Source: an uncultured Bacteroidota bacterium (GTDB lineage: Bacteria > Bacteroidota > Bacteroidia > Chitinophagales > Chitinophagaceae). From it: a DNA stretch of 7,255 bases. How positions within the stretch are numbered: position 1 is the stretch's first letter; every line of letters begins with the position of its first letter. The position numbers and the translations under genes are program-made. A model generated the notes under the pieces. That model searched no databases, was not told the DNA's origin, and worked only from the letters and a program-made list of their open reading frames with translations. Shown in pieces: positions 1-7,225 of the stretch. Location: NCBI GenBank assembly GCA_903913355.1, contig CAIWKU010000391.1, positions 1-7,255 on the forward strand. Reading direction: 5' to 3'.

Positions 1-1279
1 AAGAAAATATAGGCAGATTCGGGTCATCTATTCTGGCATGATAGTCTTCCATGGTCTCAAATACTATTGCAGCACCACGGTGTTTCATCAATTCTTTAGT
101 GGCTGCTGAAGGTTTAATGATCGCACCATCTTCACAAAGGTTTCCTTTCAATACCGCAATCCCAGCGTGTTCCTGTAAGGGCTTGTCAATTGTGGCAATT
201 ACTTCTGTGTTATAGCAAATGGGATTGGCATTATTCTCTCCAATGGATTTCCCGTTTACCGTGATGATCTCATTATGTAAATATTTTTTGAGTTCTTTGA
301 TTACAACCGGTAAACCGCCTGCGTAATAAAAATCTTCCATCAGATAATTGCCGGATGGTTTCAGATTTGCCAATAAAGGGATCTTGCTTCCTAATGTATC
401 AAAGTCTTCCAGTTTCAACTCAACCCCCATTCTCCCGGCGATAGCCAGCAGGTGTATTATCAGGTTGGTAGACCCACCCACACCTGCATTTACAATAATT
501 GAATTTTCAAAAGCTTGCCTGGTAAGTATTTTGGATAGTTTGAGATCTTCTTTTACCATCTCTACAATTCTTCTGCCAGACATTTGAGCCATTACTTTTT
601 TTCTGGCATCTACTGCGGGTATGGCAGCTGCTCCGGGTAAGGTTAATCCCAAGGCTTCTACCATACAAGCCATGGTTGATGCCGTACCCATACTCATACA
701 ATGCCCCTGGCTACGTGCCGAGCCCACTTCCGCTTCATGTATATCTTCGGCAGTATAGTTCTCAACCAGTTGTTTTTCTTTTACCATCCAGTTAAAAGAG
801 CCTGAACCTATGCACTGTCCCTTAAAACGACCATTTAGCATAGGGCCGCCTGGAACAACAATCGTAGGAAGATCTACACTGCAGGCACCCATTAAAGTGG
901 AGGGAGTGGTTTTATCGCAACCGGTTAATAATACAACCCCATCAATCGGATTTGCACGGATACTTTCTTCTGTATCCATGCTTGCCAGATTTCTGAACAA
1001 CATAGTCGTTGGGCGCATAATGGTTTCTCCCAATGAAGTAACCGGAAATTCAAGTGGAAATCCTCCTGCTTCAATCACTCCTCTTTTCACGATTTCGGCA
1101 AAATCGCGCAAGTGCCCATTACAAGGTGTCAATTCACTCCAGGTATTACAGATGCCAATAACAGGTCTGCCAGTAAAATAATCATCGGGGTATCCCTGGT
1201 TACGTAACCATGAGCGATGCACAAATCCCATTTTATCAGATTTGCCAAACCAATCGTGACTTCTTAATTTTTTCATCAT
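1..1279 (-). CDS. IlvD/Edd-family aldonic-acid dehydratase (L-arabonate/D-xylonate dehydratase-like), partial
   Basis: The gene starts at an ATGATG doublet (first ATG 1279..1277) and stays open for 426 codons to the left edge, about three quarters of the roughly 570-580 residues usual in this family. Enzymes of this family remove water from sugar acids such as L-arabonate or D-xylonate to give 2-keto-3-deoxy acids, using an Fe-S cluster and Mg2+. I see the three expected cluster cysteines, C53 (in ELTPCNGH), C121 (GCDKT) and C194 (GHCMSMGTAST). Their spacing is the same as in the Rhizobium L-arabonate dehydratase as I recall it (59/127/200). The likely Mg ligands E85, D122 and K123 are also present. 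GGSTN and the segment LMEDFYYAGGLPVV (about residues 304-317) point to the pentonate/hexonate branch rather than to branched-chain amino acid synthesis. The catalytic serine would lie beyond the edge. The start is 46 nt after the GH51 stop, suggesting cotranscription. Exact substrate is inferred; galactonate or fuconate remain possible. Confidence 0.88.
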   Translation of the reverse strand, partial: MMKKLRSHDWFGKSDKMGFVHRSWLRNQGYPDDYFTGRPVIGICNTWSELTPCNGHLRDFAEIVKRGVIEAGGFPLEFPVTSLGETIMRPTTMLFRNLASMDTEESIRANPIDGVVLLTGCDKTTPSTLMGACSVDLPTIVVPGGPMLNGRFKGQCIGSGSFNWMVKEKQLVENYTAEDIHEAEVGSARSQGHCMSMGTASTMACMVEALGLTLPGAAAIPAVDARKKVMAQMSGRRIVEMVKEDLKLSKILTRQAFENSIIVNAGVGGSTNLIIHLLAIAGRMGVELKLEDFDTLGSKIPLLANLKPSGNYLMEDFYYAGGLPVVIKELKKYLHNEIITVNGKSIGENNANPICYNTEVIATIDKPLQEHAGIAVLKGNLCEDGAIIKPSAATKELMKHRGAAIVFETMEDYHARIDDPNLPIFS

Positions 1280-1303
1280 ACTATTTTGTAAACATCAGAT
1301 AGA

Positions 1304-1318
1304 GGAGTTCGTCACTCC
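1304..1318 (-). other. Small inverted repeat between the GH51 and dehydratase genes
   Basis: GGAGT and ACTCC form 5-bp arms around a 5-base loop in the 46-nt gap. On the minus-strand transcript no run of U follows, so it is not a convincing terminator. It could be a short mRNA hairpin between two cotranscribed genes, or chance. Confidence 0.2.
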
Positions 1319-1325
1319 CGAAAAA

Positions 1326-2858
1326 TTATTTCAATTCCAGTACAATCACAGAAAAAGGAGGCATTTTTAATTTCAGGCTATTTTTGGAAAGAATAGCCTG
1401 GTTAAAAATGACTGGTTTTATTTTGTTAGGGTTTTCAAAACTATTATAGTCCTGTAATTTATCTGAAGTTAAGATTCTTCCGGTTACGCTGGTATAATTT
1501 GCTCCGTTGATATTGATGTTTACTTCCTGTTCTTTATTCGCATCAATATTTACCAGGGATATATGGGTAACTCCGTTTTTATCCATTGAAGCGGATGCTG
1601 ATATTGCTTTTAGTTTTTCTTTCCCCATAGTATAATCATTGCAGTTCAGGGTGATGGGAAGCATGGTGGCATCCTGGTGAACATTATACATTTCCATTAC
1701 ATGGTATGTGGGCGTAAGCAATATTTTTTCTTCTTTGGTGAGAATTACGGACTGCAATACATTGATGATCTGAGCCAGATTAGCCATTCGTACCCTGTCG
1801 CAATGGTTATTAAAAATATTCAGGGTAGTGCCTGCGATCATTGCATCACGCATGGTGTTTTGTTGAAAAAGAAAGGCAGGGTTTGAGCCCGGTTCTACTT
1901 CGTACCAACCACCCCATTCATCAACCACCAGGGCCACTTTCTTTTTGGGATCATATTTATCCATGATGGCACTATGCTTTTCTACCAGTTCATTCATTTG
2001 CAAAGCACTTTGCATGATGGAGAAATATTCTTCTTCTGTAAAATTGGTTGACGGCCCTTTTTTAGCCCAGCTAATAATAGAATAATGATGGAGTGCCACC
2101 GCATCGAGCATATTATGCGGAATATCACGCATCAATACTTCTGTCCAGTTGTAATCTGCATCACTGGCGCCGGAAGCGATCCGGTAAATTTTCTCATTTC
2201 CATTGTTCATAAATGTGGCATATTGCCTGTATACATTGGCATAGTATTCCGGTTTCATATTGCCACCACAACCCCAGGCTTCATTACCAATGCCCCAATA
2301 TTTTACATGCCAGGGATTGGGTCTTCCGTTTTGCAAACGGAGATCGGGCATCGGACTACTGCCATTGGGATGGTTCACATATTTAACCCAATCAGATAAT
2401 TCCTGAGGTGATCCACTACCAACATTGCCACTCAGATAAGGTTCTGCTCCCAGCAATTCACACATATTCAGGAATTCGTTGGTGCCAAAGCTGTTATCTT
2501 CTTTTACATTTCCCCACCAAACATTCAGCATAGAGGGACGTTTGTCTTTTGCACCAATCCCATCCTTCCAATGATAAGTATCTGCAAAGCAACCACCAGG
2601 CCACCTGAGAACCGGCACTTTTAGCTTTTTCAGAGCGGCGATTACATCCAGTCTGACACCATTTGTATTGGCAATTTTGGAATTATTATCACCTACATAA
2701 AAACCGCCATAGATACAATGCCCTAGGTGCTCTGCAAAATGACCATAAATATTTTTGCTGATAATGTCTTTCCCTTTATCCGATTGCAATACAATTTCAT
2801 TTTGCGCAATAGAAGCCAGAGATACCAACAGGCTTATAGACAGTAGTAATTTTTTCAT
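1326..2858 (-). CDS. GH51 alpha-L-arabinofuranosidase, secreted
   Basis: This 510-residue protein belongs to glycoside hydrolase family 51, retaining enzymes that remove terminal L-arabinofuranosyl groups from arabinan, arabinoxylan and their oligosaccharides. Residues 1-18 form a signal peptide (MKK, a hydrophobic core, then SIA before Q19), so it probably works in the periplasm or outside the cell. A (beta/alpha)8 catalytic domain spans roughly residues 25-385. It holds PVLRWPGGCFADTYHW at 82-97, the acid/base glutamate E193 in WGIGNEAWG, and the nucleophile E314 in VVDEWGGWYE. A C-terminal beta-sandwich of about 120 residues follows. Length and both catalytic residues are normal, so it should be active. 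It lies 97 nt downstream of the lacI-type gene and 46 nt upstream of the dehydratase, in the same direction. No strong Shine-Dalgarno precedes the ATG, as is common in Bacteroidota. No araA, araB or araD is in the window, so how the arabinose is used is not shown. Confidence 0.95.
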   Translation of the reverse strand: MKKLLLSISLLVSLASIAQNEIVLQSDKGKDIISKNIYGHFAEHLGHCIYGGFYVGDNNSKIANTNGVRLDVIAALKKLKVPVLRWPGGCFADTYHWKDGIGAKDKRPSMLNVWWGNVKEDNSFGTNEFLNMCELLGAEPYLSGNVGSGSPQELSDWVKYVNHPNGSSPMPDLRLQNGRPNPWHVKYWGIGNEAWGCGGNMKPEYYANVYRQYATFMNNGNEKIYRIASGASDADYNWTEVLMRDIPHNMLDAVALHHYSIISWAKKGPSTNFTEEEYFSIMQSALQMNELVEKHSAIMDKYDPKKKVALVVDEWGGWYEVEPGSNPAFLFQQNTMRDAMIAGTTLNIFNNHCDRVRMANLAQIINVLQSVILTKEEKILLTPTYHVMEMYNVHQDATMLPITLNCNDYTMGKEKLKAISASASMDKNGVTHISLVNIDANKEQEVNININGANYTSVTGRILTSDKLQDYNSFENPNKIKPVIFNQAILSKNSLKLKMPPFSVIVLELK

Positions 2859-2909
2859 AAGGCAATCTTGTATTTTGAAGGTTCATTTAAATATTCATAA
2901 ATCAGTTAG

Positions 2910-2925
2910 TGCATTTGAAAATGCA
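2910..2925. promoter_or_regulatory. Perfect palindrome upstream of the GH51 gene
   Basis: TGCATTT and AAATGCA are perfect 7-bp arms around a 2-base centre, 59 nt before the GH51 start and inside the 97-nt gap after the lacI-type gene. Size and symmetry suit binding of a dimeric regulator. It lacks the central CG of the two LacI-type operators at 3991 and 4141, so it may serve another protein. There is no downstream T-run in the minus-strand direction, so it does not look like a terminator of the regulator gene. Confidence 0.3.
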
Positions 2926-2954
2926 AAAGACAATTGTATGAGAATGAATGGGTA

Positions 2955-3989
2955 TCATTTTTTATTTTTTTTCAATGATGAAGCCCTGATGATCAATTCG
3001 GATTTAATGATAATGGTATTGGTCAAACGAATATTTGACTTGCCTTGTAAATGATTGATCAGATTCCTGGCAACGATCTCGCCTATTTCCAGTCCCGGGT
3101 AATTAATGGTAGTCAACTTTGGCTCAATGATTTTGCAGATCACATCATTATTGAATCCAACAACCGCAATATCTTCAGGCACGCGTATGCCTGCTTCCTG
3201 CAGGGTTTGTATACAAACAGCTGCACAAAAATCATTGGTAAGAAAGATCCCATCGGGTCTTGGTTGCATTTTGATAATTTGTTTGGCTGCACGAATGCTG
3301 GCTTCCTCTGTGAGATCAATGATAAAAACCATTTTCTCATTGTATTGTAAACCCTTTTCCTTCAATGCAAGCTGATATCCTTTTAAACGTTCGCTATATA
3401 CATTTCTTTTAAGGCTGGCAGTGATATGTGCAATTCGTTTGCATCCCTGCTCAATCAGGTGAGCGGTTGCATCGTATCCTGCTTTTTGGTTATTGATAAT
3501 CACTTTAGCACCTTCTGCTTCTTCAAATACCCGATCAAAATAAATAACGGGTATTCCTTTTCGTTCAAAGGGAGCGAAATGAGAGAGGTCTTCTGTATCA
3601 AAAGAAAGAGAGGCAATCACACCATCCACTCTTTTGTGAAAAAGATTCAGTGCATTCGCCGCTTCTTTTTTCCATGATTCGGATGAGTGAGCAATAATGA
3701 GATCGTAGTTGGCTTCAGTCGCAATTTTTTCAATACCAGCCAATGCTGAGATCATAAACTGGCTCCTTAATTCATGCAGGATCACGCCAATGGTATTGGT
3801 ATTTTGTTTACGAAGATTGCTGGCAAAGTTATTGCTCCGATAACCCAGTTTTTCTGCCAGATCCGTTATTCTTTTCTTGGTGATTTTATTAATGGCCGGA
3901 TGATCTTTCAATGCGCGACTAACCGTTGCTGCCGAAAGATCCAGTTGTCTGGCTAAATCATAAATGGTGATCTCTTTCTCCCGGCTCAT
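2955..3989 (-). CDS. LacI-family transcriptional regulator of the pentose locus
   Basis: This 344-residue protein has the standard LacI/PurR layout. An N-terminal helix-turn-helix lies at about residues 7-50 (TIYDLARQLDLSAATVSRAL, recognition helix SAATVSRAL), and a hinge helix follows around 52-60. A periplasmic-binding-protein-like sensor domain covers about 62-335, with FDR at 150-152 and DGIFLTNDF for the typical 'P-DAIFxxND' segment. Length is typical, and the protein ends in a lysine-rich tail. It should be a cytoplasmic repressor that lets go of DNA when it binds a sugar or sugar derivative. Its place between a GH51 gene and divergent xylBA suggests xylose, arabinose or a derived compound as inducer, but the ligand cannot be read from sequence. 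A 16-bp operator-like palindrome ends at 3991, one base from the start codon, and a second lies at 4141-4156, so autoregulation is likely. The gene stops at TGA, evidence that TGA acts as a stop in this genome. Confidence 0.93.
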   Translation of the reverse strand: MSREKEITIYDLARQLDLSAATVSRALKDHPAINKITKKRITDLAEKLGYRSNNFASNLRKQNTNTIGVILHELRSQFMISALAGIEKIATEANYDLIIAHSSESWKKEAANALNLFHKRVDGVIASLSFDTEDLSHFAPFERKGIPVIYFDRVFEEAEGAKVIINNQKAGYDATAHLIEQGCKRIAHITASLKRNVYSERLKGYQLALKEKGLQYNEKMVFIIDLTEEASIRAAKQIIKMQPRPDGIFLTNDFCAAVCIQTLQEAGIRVPEDIAVVGFNNDVICKIIEPKLTTINYPGLEIGEIVARNLINHLQGKSNIRLTNTIIIKSELIIRASSLKKNKK

Positions 3990-3990
3990 C

Positions 3991-4006
3991 TTTCAATCGG
4001 TTGCAA
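3991..4006. promoter_or_regulatory. LacI-type operator O2, adjacent to the regulator start
   Basis: TTTCAATCGGTTGCAA matches the 4141 site at 15 of 16 bases and has the central CG typical of LacI-family operators. It ends one base from the lacI-type ATG, within the 5' untranslated leader, so bound protein could block transcription of the regulator gene and the genes behind it. Confidence 0.7.
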
Positions 4007-4140
4007 TGTAATTGATCAATAAAAATAAACTGCTTTGTTTTCTTCCCCTTTTGCAGCCTGGTAAATATCCCCGAACTCGAAGCGGGCTCCGGGAAAGAAC
4101 ACAGTAAATCCCTGATTTGACTGAAAAGATAAAAAAAATA

Positions 4141-4156
4141 TTGCAATCGGTTGCAA
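4141..4156. promoter_or_regulatory. LacI-type operator O1, divergent promoter region
   Basis: TTGCAATCGGTTGCAA is an inverted repeat (arms TTGCAA) centred on CG, the usual LacI-family operator form. Its centre is exactly 150 bp from the centre of the 3991 site. It would cover the start site predicted from the -7 element at 4160-4167 on the minus strand and lies 231 bp upstream of the xylB start, so it could serve both directions. Assignment to the adjacent regulator is by position and symmetry only. Confidence 0.75.
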
Positions 4157-4159
4157 ATC

Positions 4160-4167
4160 CAAAAATA
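4160..4167 (-). promoter_or_regulatory. Possible -7 element for the lacI-type/GH51/dehydratase unit
   Basis: On the minus strand this reads TATTTTTG, a full match to the Bacteroidota -7 consensus TAnnTTTG. Transcription would start a few bases downstream, inside operator O1, which fits repression by occlusion. I do not find a TTG at the usual -33 spacing, so the call is tentative. Confidence 0.35.
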
Positions 4168-4221
4168 TTTCCGACTTTAGTCATGTTATTATGGTAACCC
4201 CAGCTATTTACATTCTATCGA

Positions 4222-4253
4222 TTGTCATGACGAAAAGTCAAAACCTATTCCTG
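4222..4253 (+). promoter_or_regulatory. Weak candidate promoter for xylBA
   Basis: TTG at 4222-4224 is followed after 21 bases by TATTCCTG at 4246-4253. The spacing fits the Bacteroidota -33/-7 pattern, but only four of the six fixed positions of TAnnTTTG match. It would give a leader of about 130 nt before xylB. Confidence 0.2.
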
Positions 4254-4387
4254 ATCATTTTTCAATTCATTACCGTAAAAGCGGGTGCCCGCCAGTTTAT
4301 CAGGATTCCTTGTTGTGAGGTTGGTCTGGTCAGTCAAATGAAGCGGCATTCATCCAAATTCAGCTTGGTATCCCAAAAAAACAATCC

Positions 4388-5878
4388 ATGCTATTATTAG
4401 GAATAGATCTTGGCACTTCATCCATAAAAGTTTCCGTTGTTAATTCGGCTACACAGCAATGTATTGCCTCTGCACAATATCCTGATACAGAGTCGCCAAT
4501 CAATTCCCTCCAACCGGGTTGGGCGGAGCAGTCGCCGGAAATATGGTGGCTCCATGTTCAGGAAGCCATCCTGAAAGTTCATGCTACCAAAACATATCAC
4601 CCAAAAGATATCGGCGCTATTGGTATTGCCTACCAGATGCATGGACTGGTATTAATTGATAAAGATAAAAAAGTACTACGCGACAGTATTATCTGGTGTG
4701 ATAGTCGTTCTGTTGAAATAGGCAACCAAGCGTTTCAGGCAATAGGAGAAGAGAAATGTTTATCAACGCTGTTGAATTCCCCCGGTAACTTCACTGCCTC
4801 AAAACTTGCCTGGGTAAAGGCAAATGAGCCTGCTATCTATGCACAGGTGGATAAAGTTTTATTGCCCGGAGATTTTATCGCTATGAAATTATCTGGTGAA
4901 ACCACTACTACTATTTCTGCACTATCGGAAGGGATATTCTGGGATTTCGCCAAACAGGAATTATCAAAAGATGTTTTCAATTATTTTGGGTTTACTACAG
5001 GTATTATCCCTTCCATCAAAAAAGTATTTGATATACATGGGTGCCTGAAAAAGGATGTAGCTTCGGTGCTTTCTTTAACATCGGGTATCCCTATTTCCTA
5101 TAAGGCAGGGGATCAGCCAAACAATGCTTTATCACTGAATGTTTTGCAACCGGGTGAGGTTGCTGCTACCGCGGGTACTTCTGGTGTTATTTACAGTGTG
5201 AGTGATACACTGGCTTTTGATCCACTCTCCAGGGTAAACACATTTGCACATGTGAATCATACGGAAATAGTAACAAGACTGGGTATCCTTTTATGTATCA
5301 ATGGCACGGGTATCATGAATAACTGGATACGAAATACTACTGGTAAAACCCTTAGTTACGCGCAAATGAATGAGTTGGCCACACAGGTTGAAGTGGGAAG
5401 CGAAGGGTTACGGGTTCTTCCTTTTGGAAACGGTGCAGAGAGGATGCTAAATAATAAAACGATACATGCGCATTTGCAGAATATAGACCTGAACAAGCAT
5501 ACTACTTCACATCTTTATCGGGCTGTTCAGGAAGGCATTGCTTTTTCGTTCCGGTATGGTCTGGATATCATGCGGGGAAACGGGTTAGCTCCTACCGTAA
5601 TCAGGGCAGGAAAAGCCAACTTGTTTTTAAGTAATGTGTTTATTGAGTCATTCGTAAATGCTACACAAGTGCCTGTTGAATTATATGATTGTGATGGAAG
5701 TGTAGGAGCCGCAATAGGTGCGGGCCTTGGAGCAGGCGTATATGCTAACGAGAAAGAGGCTTTTGTAAACAATAAACGTCTCCGATTAATAGAGCCGACA
5801 GCTATTGCCAGATATGATGATATCTACCAAAGCTGGAACGCATTATTACAACTACAAATTGCAAAACCTAATCAGTAA
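4388..5878 (+). CDS. xylB: Xylulokinase
   Basis: This 496-residue FGGY-family kinase phosphorylates D-xylulose with ATP to give D-xylulose-5-phosphate, which enters the pentose phosphate pathway in the cytoplasm. The N-terminal domain (about 1-245) starts directly with the phosphate-binding loop GIDLGTSS and its D7. This supports the ATG chosen, since the family motif normally lies right at the N-terminus. QMHG at 83-86 and IIWCDSR at 101-107 are the sugar-binding motifs expected of xylulokinases. The catalytic base is D242 in KAGDQPNNA. The C-terminal ATP-binding domain (about 255-450) has TAGTSGVIYS at 261-270 and the glycine-rich DGSVGAAIGAGLGAG at 436-450. Length is normal and nothing is broken. 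The gene ends 18 nt before xylA in the same direction, so the two are almost certainly one operon. Other FGGY kinases such as ribulokinase are less likely given QMHG and the xylA neighbour. Confidence 0.95.
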   Translation: MLLLGIDLGTSSIKVSVVNSATQQCIASAQYPDTESPINSLQPGWAEQSPEIWWLHVQEAILKVHATKTYHPKDIGAIGIAYQMHGLVLIDKDKKVLRDSIIWCDSRSVEIGNQAFQAIGEEKCLSTLLNSPGNFTASKLAWVKANEPAIYAQVDKVLLPGDFIAMKLSGETTTTISALSEGIFWDFAKQELSKDVFNYFGFTTGIIPSIKKVFDIHGCLKKDVASVLSLTSGIPISYKAGDQPNNALSLNVLQPGEVAATAGTSGVIYSVSDTLAFDPLSRVNTFAHVNHTEIVTRLGILLCINGTGIMNNWIRNTTGKTLSYAQMNELATQVEVGSEGLRVLPFGNGAERMLNNKTIHAHLQNIDLNKHTTSHLYRAVQEGIAFSFRYGLDIMRGNGLAPTVIRAGKANLFLSNVFIESFVNATQVPVELYDCDGSVGAAIGAGLGAGVYANEKEAFVNNKRLRLIEPTAIARYDDIYQSWNALLQLQIAKPNQ

Positions 5879-5896
5879 AAATTAAAATAGACCAAA

Positions 5897-7225
5897 ATGA
5901 AAGTAGTAACAGGTGAAAAGGAATTTTTCAAAGAGATAGCCCAGGTGAAATTTGAGGGAACGGAATCTGATAACCCTTTGGCATTTCGGTGGTATGATGA
6001 AAATAAAGTGGTGGCGGGAAAACCGATGAAAGAATGGCTTCGTTTTGCCTGTGCTTATTGGCATTCTTTTGTAGGCAATGGCGCTGATCCCTTTGGTGAA
6101 CCCACTCATCTGTATCCCTGGAACGCAAAAGCAGATGCGGTTGAAAGGGCCAAAGATAAAATGGATGCCGCTTTTGAATTCATAACCAAAATGAATATAC
6201 CTTATTATTGTTTTCATGATGTGGATGTGGTGGATTATACGAATGATGTAGTGGAAAATGAAAGAAGACTACAGGCACTTACTGCCTACGCAAAACAAAA
6301 ACAGTCAGATAGTGGTGTGAAATTATTGTGGGGAACTGCCAACCTGTTTAGTAATCGTCGTTATATGAATGGCGCAGCCACCAATCCTGATTTTCAGGTG
6401 TTGGCACATGGCGGAGCACAGGTAAAAGCAGCGCTGGATGCAACGATTGCATTGGGGTGAGAGAATTATGTTTTTTGGGGATGAAGGGAAGGGTATATGA
6501 GCCTGCTCAATACAAATATGCAAAAAGAAAAAGAGCACCTGGCCAGATTTCTGCATACGGCAAAAGACTATGCCAGGAAGAATGGATTTACCGGTTCTTT
6601 CTTTATAGAACCCAAACCCTGCGAACCGAGTAAACACCAGTATGATTATGATAGTGAAACTGTAATTGGTTTTTTACGTCAGTATGATCTCTTGAAAGAT
6701 TTTAAACTGAATATAGAAGTGAATCATGCAACCCTTGCCGGACATACTTTTCAACATGAGTTACAAGTAGCAGCAGATGCAGGTAGGTTAGGGAGTATGG
6801 ATGCCAACCGTGGCGATTACCAGAATGGATGGGATACCGACCAGTTTCCCAATAATATCAATGAACTGACAGAAGCCATGCTGATCATTTTAGAAGCGGG
6901 TGGTTTTGGCGGCGGGGGAATTAATTTCGATGCCAAACGAAGAAGGAATTCAACTGACCCGATTGATCTTTTCCATGCACATATTGGTGGAATGGATGTT
7001 TTTGCCCGGGCACTGATTGTGGCGGATAATGTATTACAAAAATCTGACTATCGGAAAATAAGAACTGATCGATACGCTTCATTTAACACAGGTAAGGGTA
7101 AGGACTTTACAAATGGAAAACTGAGTTTGGAAGATTTGAGAGATTATGCAGTAGCTACTGGAGAACCTGCAGTAGTCAGTGGGAAACAGGAATACCTGGA
7201 GAACCTGATTAACCGGTTTATCTGA
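5897..7225 (+). pseudogene. xylA: Xylose isomerase, full length but interrupted by two in-frame TGA codons
   Basis: Xylose isomerase converts D-xylose to D-xylulose in the cytoplasm, feeding XylB just upstream. The frame from ATG 5897 to TGA 7225 is 442 codons, the usual length, and stays in one frame throughout. TGA replaces codon 188 (6458-6460) and codon 196 (6482-6484), both normally glycine in the conserved LGGENYVFWGGREGY segment. As written, the gene gives a 187-residue N-terminal part and, from ATG 6497, a 242-residue C-terminal part. All expected residues are present: H107 and D110 (FHDVD), E238 (IEPKP), E274 and H277 (EVNHATLAGH), D302 (MDANRG), D313 and D315 (WDTDQF) and D345 (NFDAK), each offset by six from E. 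coli XylA. With no frameshift or other damage, the stops are either very recent mutations or sequence errors. The normal C-terminus LENLINRFI runs straight into the final TGA. Confidence 0.9.
6458..6484 (+). other. Pair of in-frame TGA codons in xylA
   Basis: GGG-TGA-GAG and GGA-TGA-AGG each carry TGA where xylose isomerases have glycine. One G-to-T change at the first base of GGA explains each. Both fall just after a guanine run. The codons between them still read ENYVFWG, as the family requires. Confidence 0.9.

Larger units (their letters stand above)
3990..4387. other. Divergent control region between the lacI-type gene and xylB
   Basis: These 398 non-coding bases separate the two transcription units. 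They hold two LacI-type operator candidates (3991-4006 and 4141-4156), a possible Bacteroidota -7 element for the minus-strand unit, and weak promoter candidates for xylB. A GC-rich patch lies around 4069-4093. A short palindrome, GCGGGTGCCCGC, lies at 4281-4292. The short reading frames here show no family resemblance and I take them as chance. No tRNA or convincing riboswitch fold is visible to me. Confidence 0.6.

Noticed and set aside
507..1181. Reading frames on both strands within the dehydratase region
   Set aside because: They are shadows of the minus-strand dehydratase, whose frame carries all the family motifs.
4069..4093. GC-rich patch as a possible tRNA fragment or terminator
   Set aside because: CCCG/CGGG can pair, but there is no cloverleaf, no T-loop consensus in the right place, and no T-run after it in either direction.
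3993..4400. Short reading frames in the divergent region, on both strands
   Set aside because: They overlap operators or the xylB start, have unremarkable composition and match no family I know; they look like chance.
4510..4522. Inverted repeat CCAACCGGGTTGG inside xylB
   Set aside because: It encodes the conserved QPGW segment of FGGY kinases, so coding constraint explains it.
5144..5159. Operator-like half site TTGCAACCG inside xylB
   Set aside because: The second arm does not match (about 11 of 16 overall), and the bases encode the conserved LQPGE stretch.
6458..6484. Selenocysteine at the two TGA codons
   Set aside because: Both positions are glycine in the family, not cysteine, and are not redox sites. 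No selenocysteine insertion hairpin is evident just downstream.
6440..6500. Frameshift in xylA
   Set aside because: The two halves are in the same frame (starts 600 bases apart) and the codons between the stops read the expected residues, so only substitutions are needed.
5897..7225. Genome-wide reassignment of TGA to glycine (as in SR1 and Gracilibacteria)
   Set aside because: The dehydratase, GH51, regulator and xylB frames contain no internal TGA. The regulator and xylA itself end at TGA exactly where their families end, and glycine is otherwise coded by GGN. The two TGAs are a local event.
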